Positions 12,716 to 24,500 of a DNA stretch of 64,000 nucleotides are shown here, piece by piece (position 1 is the first letter of the stretch; the number at the start of each line of letters is the position of its first letter). The DNA is taken from positions 6,296,001 through 6,360,000 of the forward strand of contig NC_134510.1 of assembly GCF_027942865.1 (NCBI RefSeq), in the 5' to 3' direction. Position numbers and translations under genes: made by a program. The notes beneath the pieces are model-generated. The model was not told the DNA's origin. It saw only the letters and a list, made by a program, of their open reading frames with translations, and ran no database searches. This DNA is from Odontesthes bonariensis (Eukaryota; Chordata; Actinopteri; Atheriniformes; Atherinopsidae).

Positions 12716-13824
12716 CTCGTCCAAACATAAGACATAGTTTCCATCTCAAGTAAATGAAGTGACTTTGTATTATAAGTCTAAGAGTTGTTGTTTTTTTTAT
12801 CAAAGAATAATCAATAACTACATCATCATCTGAAAGTAATGATTGAGTCACAGCCTATAGCTAATAACTATACTAACAACCCGTTTGCGGATAATCAGCG
12901 TTGGATTCCACAAACAGCGGCTTCAGTCGTGGCAAGGCTGTGGCAGCATCTTACAGGCTTTTACAGCTGTTCTGGCGCCCTCTGCCTCTGCAAAGTTGCG
13001 GCAGCTCAGGTTGCCATCGGAAGTGCCGTTGTTAGTTGCCACTGCTACTATTTGAGCTCGGCCCCGCTGGTTTTGTGGCTGTAATTCATCCCAGTAAAAT
13101 ATAGCAGGGGGTACAAATCCTGGAAGGCTTGTCTGCTGTGATATGCATATTCTTTCAATTAATTCATTTCTTTTTTTCCTTTTTTTCCCTGTTCATCTTT
13201 TTAGTCACGAATACAATGTCTTCGAGTATTTTTTTTTTTTGTAGGCTATGGCAGCGTTAAAAGCGACTGCCTTCCTCTGCGCGTTCCCGCGACAGGGCAA
13301 CTTTTCCATGGGTGCTTATTTCGGTAAAACACCGATCAACGGGGTTGCCAAGTTTGCAATAACGTTACACTAAAATTACACTCCATTGGATAAAAATCAT
13401 TGGGGAAATCATTAGAAATACAATTTTTATATGGATTGCTCTGTTGTTTGATACCTTAATTTATTCGCCCCAAAATGTATAAATTAACATCTGTAATTAC
13501 GGCAGATACTTTTTGTTTTGTTCAAGTAGTTATCCAAATTCAAACTGAGTTCATATACGCATCAATACTGGACTAAATCCTTGTGTAGAATGAAACACGG
13601 TGGTGACTGGAATAATTTCCGCGGTAGGCTGCTGTAAACACATAACTGGCAACCCAAGTCAGCGTGTATGCTATATTGTGAAGAAGCAGTCGAGTCCCCG
13701 CAGGGATTCCTAGGGTCAAACACATAGCTGTTTAGATGGCTGAAAGAAAGGATTAAGTTGGTGAACGGTGCTGCAAACACTGTGAGATTATTCGGTTGGT
13801 TTTTGGTTCCCTAATTTCGACACA
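12716..13824. other. ptpn2 upstream flank
   Basis: Contains a GC-richer patch at 12880-13085 and a 41-codon frame (13248-13373) after an acceptor-like T tract. I assign no gene. The ptpn2 promoter should lie in the last few hundred bases, but no TATA box is obvious. Confidence 0.4.
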
Positions 13825-15476
13825 ATGGAGCAAGAATTTGAAGATATTGATTCGTCCGGGAGATGGCAAAACCTTTACAATGTAAGTCGGGACTCTGGGC
13901 CTCTGTTTCTATGACGATTGGTTGCTAACTTTATTAGCTATCGAACTAGATAGCAATCCCTTCGACCCTTGTCTTTTTTTTTTGGTTAACCTTGTGTAGG
14001 TTGTTTTAACATGTAAACTTCATAACACTGCTTTTAAGATTACGAGAAACGAGCAGTCTTCGCTAGCAGACGTGGACTTCCGTAGCTGGGAAACGTGCAG
14101 CTGTACAGTCCCTTCGGCAGACCTCGGTTAGCTAATGCTGGCTGACGCTAGCAGACGTCAGCTGCAGTTTCTGAGAACTCATCAGGACTTCCAGAGAAAG
14201 GCGCATGTGTGTTATCACCAGCTGTGTCGGGCAGTCTTGCATTTAGATTTAGTTTGTGATATTTTCGTTCCGGTTTAGACGCATACCCAGTTCGGCTGTG
14301 ACCCTGTAATATGTAGCTATAAACCGAAGGTTGTTATGGAGCTCGATATGTTTTGTTTTTCAGGCTGAAAACAGTTCTATTTAACTGTGCATATAACACC
14401 TGAAATTATTTTATCTGCACTCTTCACTTTTAAATTAATGATTATTTTTAATGTTTATTTTTTATTTTTTAAATTTTTATTATTTTTTTAAATTTCTTTT
14501 TAATGATTTTATTGCGTTCTTGTGATTTTTATGTAGCTGTGAAGCACTTTGAATTGCCTTGTGTATGAATTGTGCTCTATAAATAAAATTGCCTTGCCTT
14601 GCCTTGTTGCTGAGTTTAAGTGTAATGAGACGACCGGGCAAACACAAAATGCCGGTGTTAGACTGTACAAATTTGAATAGATTACTAACGTTACATTTAT
14701 CATAATTTTTATGATTGTTATTGGCATATTTATTAATCAAAAAGCCATTGGGCTAACACAATTATTGTGTTTGTCGAAGTCAGTTTTTTCTTTCAAGTAT
14801 CAAAGGTTCTGGTTCACAATCATTCAAAAAAGTGAACTCTATTCACCCTGAAGTTTCACCCATATATGCAAGAAAGCAGCAGCTTAGAATATTTACAGTA
14901 CACCACTTTGCTAAATGCCAACGTGAACAAAGCAGAGTAGTTCTAATGATTCTCACACAATACATTGACTGTAATGAGGATCTTTAATCTTTTTGTGTGG
15001 CATTTACTTATATTCTGTCATCAATAGTTGCTTCCACTGCAACAAGGACGGAGATTAATTCACTCTACAGCTTCTTTACAGTATGGCCGTTGTTGACTAA
15101 TTTATAATCTCTCCTCTCGTCTTTGATAGGAAATCCGCAACCAAGCCAATGAATATTCGTACAAAGTAGCAAAACTTCCAGTGAACAGGAATTTGAATCG
15201 CTACAGAGACGTCAGCCCATGTGAGTCATAGGACAAATGTATGCAGTGAATGAAAATGTGTTTGTGGAGAATAAGCTCTTTGTAATTGTACTATGATTTC
15301 TTATTTGTTTTTAGACGACCACAGTCGGGTGAAACTTGAAAACTCTGAAAATGACTACATCAATGCAAGTTTAGTCACAGTGAAAGAAGCCCAAAGAGCT
15401 TATATTCTTTCTCAGGTATGTAGGCTGTTGGATGAATGTTGTTGTAAATGTTTTTGAAATTATGTGGGCCAGATAC

Positions 15477-15514
<38 letters not shown>

Positions 15515-18500
15515 ATTATTATTTATTTATTTTATATAACCGTATTTCCCTCATGTATATTTATTCCTTTCGCTTCGACAGGGGCCTTTGAGGCATACGT
15601 GTGGTCACTTCTGGCTGATGATTTGGGAGCAGTGTTCCAAAGCTGTGATAATGCTCAACAGAGTAATAGAAAAGGGATCAGTAAGTAAACCTCAGAACTT
15701 GCTGCTGTATATTTAAAAAAAAAAAAACAATTAATTAATTAAAAAAAAATTTGGGGAGATATGTCTTGAAATTGTTAGCAGTACATGTTCCTGCTAGACA
15801 CAGCATATTTTGACCATGTTGACAAAATGTTTTTACAAAATGTCGTGTGTATGTAAGTTACATGCTAGATTTGCATTGATATTTGTTTTCTGGTTCAACT
15901 GTGAAAAGAAAAAACAAGCAACTCCTCAAAGGCTGCATGTGTCTGTTTTTATTCTAGATTGACCGGCTAATCATTTTGTTTCACCATAAGCCCAAAACTC
16001 AGTGATATATTTCATACAGTCATGTACGGCAAAGAGAAGAAGAAAACCGTCTACTTTAAGGTCCAGTCCCCATTTAAACTTCAAACCCAAAAAAATATCA
16101 AATTAAATTTTTTTTATGACTATTTCATGAAATGCATCAACTCATCTTGACTTTAAAGGCAGCAACGTGTCTCAAAAAGGTTGGGAGACAAGTTACTGAA
16201 CATTTGGAATAGGATGTTGTCCAAATCTTGTCTGATGTAGGATTTTGGCTAATCAGCAGTCGTAGTTTTTTTTTTTTTTTTTTTTTTTTCATGATTTTTT
16301 TTTTTTCTTGATGTTCTAATGTTGTGATTGGTGAAATGTCTGGACTGAAGACACCAGTCCAGCAACCAGGCTCTTCTACTATGCAGCCACGTCGTTGTAG
16401 TAGTTGCAGTATGCAGTTTGGCACTGTCTTGCTGAAATATGCAATGCCTTTCCTGATGGGATCATGTGTTGCTCTAAAACTTGTATATACCTTTCGGCAT
16501 TGATGGTTCCTCTCCAGTAGAACATGGTGAAAAACAAAAGTCTCTCCTTTTTAGTCTGGAATATGCTGATTTTTAAAAAAAATGACAGACAGAACAGTTT
16601 TTCACTTTGCCTCGGTCCAATGTAAACGAGCATTGGCTCAGAGATGATGGCAGCTTTTCTTGATCATGTCCACACGTGGCTTCTTCTTGGCATGATAAAG
16701 CTTTAACATGCATTATTTGTTCATGATGGCCCACTGTGGTCAGAGTTGTAATTTCAAACTCAAAGAAATACCAAGGAAAACAATTGAGACATTGCCATTT
16801 TCAATGCCATTAAGGGGAAAAAACATACAAATTAAGAGATATAAAATGTTTTTAATAAGCAGTTCCAGGTTAACTTTTTCCACTTACTGTGCTGGCGGTG
16901 CGTGCTGACATGCTGCTGCAGTTCACCGGTGTAGTTTATCCATGAAGTTTGTTGTTGCCTTCATGTTTAAAGTTTGTGGTTGAGACAGCAAACTTGTTAT
17001 GTCCACGGAAAACTTTGGGGTATATTTTGCCATGTCCCGGACTCCGGACCTGTGCAGTGGAAGTTAGCCTCTTATGCTGGGACTGACTGTGCATCATCTT
17101 ATGTGTGAAAGTCCACACGCATAATGGGGGTGTCAAGGTTGATATGCTGCTGATACACAACTAAGCTGGCAGGGAAGGTAGTGATAGAGGCAAAACGAGC
17201 CTGCTACATGTCTGTTTGCACACAACAAGCCAACGGGTCTCCACTCTAACCATGGTGCTGTCATTACTAAGCTTAATCCACAACGGCAACTTGATGTGTA
17301 TAAAGACATAGTAATGCAGGGCAGAGGAACACTGGCGGGCTTACAAAAATGTATTTTTCTTTTCACTTATAAGCTGTAATCAATGTGTGAAATGTCTCCA
17401 GATTCTCTGTGTTTTGATTATGTGTACTGTAGATGATATAATATTCAAAGACTTCACAATTTTATGTTTAGTAACTTAATTCTGAAATTGCTCCACAATT
17501 TTAAGACTGTTTTTAAAAATTGCTGAACCTCTGCACAGCTACACCCCTGAGAGACTTTACCTCGCAATGAGGCTCTTTTTGTATCCAGTGATTTCACTGA
17601 CCTGTTGCCAGTTAACAAAAACAGTTTCAACATTTTCCTCCAGCTGTTTCTTTTCAGCACCACTTCCAGTTTCAGCTTTCTATTGCTCAAGATGAGCTAA
17701 TATTTTTCCTGAAAAGGTCAAATATCTCACTTTTAACATTTGATCTGTTTTCTATGTTCCCCTTTAAATAAAACACTGGCTTTATTTGATTTACTAATCA
17801 TTCTGTTTTCATTTATATTTTACACAGCCTCCTAACTTTTTAGGAATTGGGGTTGTGTGTGTGTGTATGTATGTATATATATATATATAAACTTTAGCTA
17901 ATTTAGCAAATTTTAGAAGTTAATTTAGTTCTTTGTTAGAAGCACATGCACATTCCTTTTGTATTTGTATGTCTTAATAAAGATGTATTCCCGGAATATA
18001 TAGAATGGTTTACAAATATAGTGTAAACAATCCAAGACACATACCCAGTCTGTATGAGTCTGTTCTGTGTGCTGTGTTGAAGAAGAGGCACGTGGCCTCC
18101 TGCCAAGTCTGAGCAAATACTTTTCTGTCTCAACAGGAAAAGTGTGCACAGTACTGGCCCACCACAAAGGAGCTACAACTGTCATTCACAGATACGGGGT
18201 TTGTTGTGAGACTGCTGTCAGAGGAGGACCAATCCCATTATACCATCAGACGGCTAGAGCTACAAAACACAAAAGTAAGCCCCTTGAGCACCATTTTAAA
18301 GTTTGTTGGTTGAATATTGTTGTGTATCTTGTTCAAGATGGAACTCCTTATTGCTTTGCTTGACTTCCTCAGACTGACTCTTAGCAGCTAAAAGTTCTAA
18401 ACATTTCTTTACCAGTCCACCTTGCGTCTTAGTTTTCTATGTAGGTAAAATAAGTAATTACCTCTTGTTCTTCGAGATCAGGCCAGTAATGCAGAATTGT

Positions 18501-21500
18501 GCCTGTAAACCTCTCCTCATGGTTGATACCACCTGTTTTCTATAGACTAGAGAATCAAGAGAGATCTACCACTTTCACTACACCACGTGGCCTGACTTCG
18601 GGGTGCCAGAATCTCCTGCTTCTTTCCTCAACTTCCTCTTCAAGGTTCGAGAGTCTGGATCACTGGGCACAGAGCATGGACCGTCGGTGGTGCACTGCAG
18701 TGCTGGGATTGGACGCTCAGGGACCTTTGCCTTGGTGGACACTTGCCTGGTCCTGGTAAGCAAGGGCCATATGGTCACTACATGCAATGTTAAAGGGAGG
18801 GTTTGCCTAATTTTGATTACACTGACAATAAAGAGTTAGAAATATTTCCCAAGAGATTCAACAGTAAGATGAGCTGTTTATGCTGAGATTTATTTGTGTG
18901 CTGATGACTGTTGGGAGAAGTTTTGGCATGTTGGTATTGTATTTCTATGCTTGACGTGTCCAATTTTTGCACTGAGGGGGAAAGATGGATGTCAGTGATT
19001 ACCGGGAAAATGTGTTTGCTTTTTTTTTTCTCCATGTTTCTAGAATGACTTCACTTTCTGCTCTTCCATGCAAGTCTGAGGCAAAGTGAAGCGTTCTGAT
19101 TTGAATCATGATTTCACACATTGTTGAATTAGAAAGGAAAGAAAAAAATGTTGGAAATACTGAATTTTTTTTTTTTTTTTTGCTGGCCAAGATCCAGATT
19201 TTATGTGGTCTTTTGATTTGTATTGACATTTTAGTTTAGAAGAATAATAGAGAGAGGTTCTGGGAATTTTCATGGCCCAGAACCATGACGGAGCAGGGTG
19301 AGTCAGTCGGTTTTCTGGTTGCTTCACGGTTAAATATTACTACCTCGTACATGGACCTAAAAGTTCCATCCTTTAAGAAGTGTATTTACCTTGCCATAGT
19401 GAAGATGGCATCTAAGAAACTGGAGTTTCTGTCAATGATTACCAATACAAAAGTGAGATAACTTTTTTTTTTTCCTTTTTACACTTTTCAGTTCATTGAA
19501 ATAGGAGGAGTTAATTTTGAAATATTTTAGTCTTCCTAGCATAATTCAGGTTTTAGCTACTTTTGGTTGGGGCTTGTTGGTGAGTAGTTGGTTGTTCTGT
19601 CGATTACCGTTCTGATTAGCCAAGTTGTCATGTTGACACCCTAATGAACCATTAAATACATGTTTTATACTAAGAATTCTGAGTTTTACAAGATAAGAAT
19701 ACCAAGAGGTCATGGTTGACTGTGGGATTTCCTACTAAGCAATCTAATGCAGTGTTTTCCCACAGATCTGAAGGCAATGTGTGGTGGTGGGGGGGGTTAA
19801 AAAATAAAAATTCTTCAAAATAATTCCTTCGTTAATAATTGGTCACACAGAACTTTATTGTATTAATATTCACATCTTCAAATGTCTTTACCTCTACAAA
19901 ATACTATGCCATACTACATTTTGTATTAACAGCCTATTCCTTCATTGGTCATACACAACTTTATCATATTAATCAAACATTATTCACACCCCATTCAAAT
20001 GTCTTTACCTCTACAAAATACTATACTATACTACATTTTGTATAAACAGACTACTTGCTGCAAAGTCTGCATGTTTTGTCAGAGCACCTGATTTTGCGGG
20101 GCTTGAGCAGCACTGGTTGAAGCCTGAAAATATTGTAAACAAATTATGAGATCCTTCCCCATGTGGAGGAGTTCAAGTATCTCTGGGTCTTGTTCACGAG
20201 TGAGGGACGAATGGAGCAGGAGATTGACAGACGGATCGGTGCGCCGTCTGCAGTGATGCGGGCTCTGCACCGGCCCGTCGTGGTGAAGAAGGAGCTGAGC
20301 CAGAAGGCGAAGCTCTCGATTTACCGGTCAATCTATGTTCCTACCCTCACCTATGGTCACGAGCTGTGGGTAGTGACCGAAAGAACGAGATCGCAAATAC
20401 AAACGGCCGAAATGAGTTTCCTCCGCAGGGTGTCTGGGCTCTCCCTTAGAGATAGGGTGAGAAGCTCGGTCATCCGGGAGGGGCTCGGAGTAGAACCGCT
20501 GCTCCTCCGCATCGAGAGGAGTCAGATGAGGTGGCTCGGGCATATGGTTAGGATGCCTCCTGGACGCCTCCCTGGTGAGGTGTTCCGGGCCCTTCCCACT
20601 GGGAGGAGGCCCCGGGGAAGACCCAGGACACGTTGGAGAGACTTTGTTTCTCGGCTGGCCTGGGAACGCCTCGGGGGTCCCCCCAGAAGAGCTGGAGGAA
20701 GTGGCCGGGGACAGGGACGTCTGGGTTTCTCTGCTCAAGCTGCTGCCCCCGCGACCCGATCCCCGAACAAGCGGAAGTTGATGGATGGATGGATGGATGG
20801 ATGGATGGATGGAAATGAATAACATAGCTAATTACACTGGTCGGACTGTTCAGCTCTGTTTCAGACTGATACCTCCGGTTTAGGCTGGTCCTCATCCTCA
20901 ACACATCTCTTTTTCAATCGCGGAAAATATTTTTTAATACTCATCTGGATTGAAGCAGCAAACATTCAGTGTAAGAGTTTAAAAAAATTACTTTATTTGA
21001 TTCACAGCTGCTAGTGTTTTGACCTCAACAACCCAACTACATTTTTTTTTTACCACAAACTTGCGACTAGTTAACTTTATAAAGAAGTTGTATTCGCTTG
21101 TTTGCTATGGGTCGGGTCAGGACGGGACAACATTGTATTCAAAATAATTTTATAGGACTTTTTAATGTGTGATTTTATAAAGGTGCACGTGATACCAACC
21201 TTTCGTGAAATTCTTCTCTGCACTAAGGCACAGCTTCCACGCTTCCAGGGATGGTCTGCTGATGGAGACACATGCGGTGTGCACGGAGAGGAGGGGGTGT
21301 ATGTGTGTGAGAGAGAGACGCGTGACTGACAGAGAGACGGAGGGAGAGCGGGGAAAGTAAATGCAGCTTAACGAATACGATGCGTATTTTTTAAATAGCG
21401 GTAAAAAAAATAATAGTAACGAAACGCAATATGTGGCGGCCGGTGTTGAATCTGTGGCGCACCGCCACAAATTAGTCTATGTGTGGGAAACACTGTAATG

Positions 21501-24500
21501 TGATTGAGTGTAAAACACTGGCTTTGTTGCACAATCTCTCCAGTTATATTGTATAAACATATAAATCTGTTTTGCAGATGGACAGGAGGAAGAGCCCATC
21601 GTCAGTGGACATACAGAGTGTGCTTCTAGGCATGAGGGAATATCGTATGGGCCTGATACAGACTCCCAACCAGCTCCGCTTCTCCTACATGGCTGTCATC
21701 GAGGGAGCCAAGCTCATTCTGACGGACAATTCAGAAACACAGGTAGCTGAATCACAAGGATGGGAATTAGAACGGCTTGTAATGCTAATTTTTTTTGAGT
21801 GCTGTGAATTTCTTTGCTGTTTAGCAGTGAGCCGCATCGCCAGGCAGATGCTTTTCAGTAGTTGTGAGTTTCATGCCCCCTTAAATCTGGCAGTAGCATT
21901 TGGTCTGTATCTGATCCAGAGGTCTTTTCATTCACACTTTGATATGAAATTCCTAGTATCTTGATTATACCGTTAATCTGATCCTCTCATAATATATATA
22001 TTAGTTAAGCTGCAGCTGTGCTTAATGCATTGGCCATTGTGCATACAAATTGTGATGTGAACACAGCACCATATTTGTTTTCTACTGATGCTTGAGGCCT
22101 GCTGCACTCACTTCAGTCTGTTGGTGGGTGTATTCTACTGTAATATCAGTAGAAGAGGAGTCGTTCAGGATGTACAAAATTTAAAAGAGATAAACAGAAG
22201 CACAGTTTGTGTTTTTGTTTGAATGAACACAAATTGTAATAACCTTCAAAATGTTCATAGGTGTTTTTTTATTTTTTTATATTTACTCTAATTTGACCTT
22301 GTGTTTATATATTAATAAAGTCATCTGGTCGTAGATGCCTGCAGACACGGACCGGTTTGCAAACTCTTGCTTCTAGCTCATTCTTAAGGTGGACATCCTC
22401 TGAAACTACGCAAAACCTAGAAAATGCAGCGCACTGTACGCAACTATTGGGACTTCAGTTTTGGTGCATGCATCGGTTTGTAAAGATGACAATGGCAGCT
22501 ATAAAGTCAGCTGTTGGCATGGCCAACTTGCATATTGATATCCTAAATCCTGTTCTCCGCTGCCAGCTCAGAGCTGCATTGTCTTTGTGCACCCATCTTC
22601 CCCTCTGTACTGAACAAGTAGAACAACAAGGTGCAGCAAAGGTTCATTATTAGGATGTGTAAAAAAAGAAGGAAGGCTTTGCTACTTAATAATCTTTCTC
22701 TGTTACATTTTCCATCGCCAACTTAATTCTGTCTTGAAGAGTTAGCTGATTTTAGATTAGTTTGTCTGCTGTAGACTTTTTTCTAAAAATTTGGCCAGCA
22801 TGCACAACACAAGGTTTGTAAAATTTCTGGGGGGAAAAAAAACAAACAAAAAAAACCAACTTTCAGTCGTTTTATGTATAGAAACAGCAATTCTATTAGG
22901 ATTTAATGACACGGTATACAATATTGCCAGCTATAACAGCTTCAACTGTTCTGGGCAAGCTACCACAAGGTTTAGGAGTGTGTTTATGGGAATTTTTGAC
23001 CATTCTTCCAGAAGCGCATTTGTGAGGTCAGACACTGATGTTGGACGAGAAGGCCTGGCTCACAGTCTCTGCTCTAATTCATTCCAAAGGTGTTCTATCG
23101 GGTTGAGGTCAAGACTCTGTGCAGGCTTGTCAAGTTATTCCACACCAAACTTGCTCATCCATGTCTTTATGGACCTTGCTTTGTGCACTGGTGCGCAGTC
23201 ATGTTGGAACAGGAAGGGGCCATCACCAAACTGTTTCAACAAAGTTGGGTGCATGAAATTGTCCAAAATCTCTTGGTATGCTGAAGCATTCAGAGTTCCT
23301 TTCACTGGAACAAAGGGGATAAGCCCAGATCCTGAAAAACAACCTTACACCATAATCCCCCCTCCACCAAACTTTACACCTGGCACAATGCAGTCAGACA
23401 AGTACCGTTCTCCTGGCAACTGCCAAACCCAGACGTCCATCAGATTCAGTGGCGGCATGCTTTACACCACTGCATCCGAAGCTTTGCATTCCTCTTGGTC
23501 ATGTATGGATGCAGCTGCTCGTCCATGGAAACTCATTCAATGAAGATCTCTACACACTGGTCTTGAGCTAATCTGAAGGCCACGTGAAATTTGGAGGGTT
23601 ATGTAGCGATCGACTCTGCAGAAAGTTGGCGACCTCTATGCGCCTCAGCATCCGCTGACCTCTGTCATTTTATGTGGCCTATCACTTCGTGGCCGAGTTG
23701 CTGTCGTTCCCAATCGCTTCGATTTTGTTATAATACCACTGACAGTTGACTATGGAATATTTAGTAACCAGGAAATTTCATAACTGGACTTGTTGCTCAG
23801 GTGGCATCCTATCACGGTACCAGGCTGGAATTCACCGAGCTCCTGGGAGCGACCCATTCTTTCACAAATGTTTGTAGAAGCAGTCTGCATGCCTAGGTGC
23901 TTGAATTTATACAGCTGTGGCCATGGAAGTAATTGGAAAACCTGAATTTAATTATTAGGATGGGTCAGGGAATACTTTTGGCAATATGGTGTATGTCTGA
24001 ATGTCCTGTGCTGTACAATGCCATTTTATTATCTTTCATAAAAAAGCAGCTTTGCTATTATATTGGCCAATAAAAAAAATTGCCTCTTAGGAAGAGCCCT
24101 GCTCAGGTAAACTGAGCTGCTCTTAGAAATTAAAATAGTTGCCAAAGTTATCAGGCTCGGAGAGAGGCTTTGAGCGTTTTTATTTATTTTTCTTACTAAC
24201 TCTTAAAGGCCTACAGAAAGCTGACACTACACCCAATACATAATGATAATACATACACAGAGGAACAATAATGATCATTGGACTCTACACCAAAACATTT
24301 CATAAACGCATGAAATTTGCGATTTTGAATTTGCCGCTTGGAAATCCTTCCTGGAATTCAAGACTGGGGGCGGGGCTTCCGTGTGACGTCAAAGGTGCCA
24401 TGGGTTTTTCTGGCTGCCGCTATTGTAGTATGCTTGTTGAGTGGTGAAGGCAATAAAACGTTGGGTTCAGTGCAGTTTTTATTGCGAGTAGATGTACGAA

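Larger units (their letters stand above)
19750..21495. mobile_element. non-autonomous hAT-like element carrying a nested LINE
   Basis: The left end CAGTGTTTTCCCACA and the right end TGTGGGAAACACTG are inverted copies. Behind them lie related GTGTGGTGGTG and CGCACCGCCACA stretches. A shared TAATG flanks both ends (19745-19749 and 21496-21500). It occupies ptpn2 intron 6. No transposase reading frame is visible. Confidence 0.65.

Noticed and set aside
13248..13373. 41-residue frame after a T tract and TAG upstream of ptpn2
   Set aside because: The acceptor-like start is interesting, but there is no family match and no partner exon; most likely chance.
16379..16633. Apparent small gene encoding the [15 protein letters not shown] segment
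   Set aside because: It is a decayed Tc1-like transposase fragment with frameshifts on both sides, not a host gene.
20328..20904. Minus-strand and alternate plus-strand frames over the Rex3-like copy
   Set aside because: Shadows of the LINE coding frame (20163-20821); the [11 protein letters not shown] and [11 protein letters not shown] stretches are translations of the GATG microsatellite.
22791..23543. 250-codon frame as a host gene
   Set aside because: Its C-terminal two thirds cover a transposon in the antisense direction, and the rest is poly-Lys-rich intron sequence.
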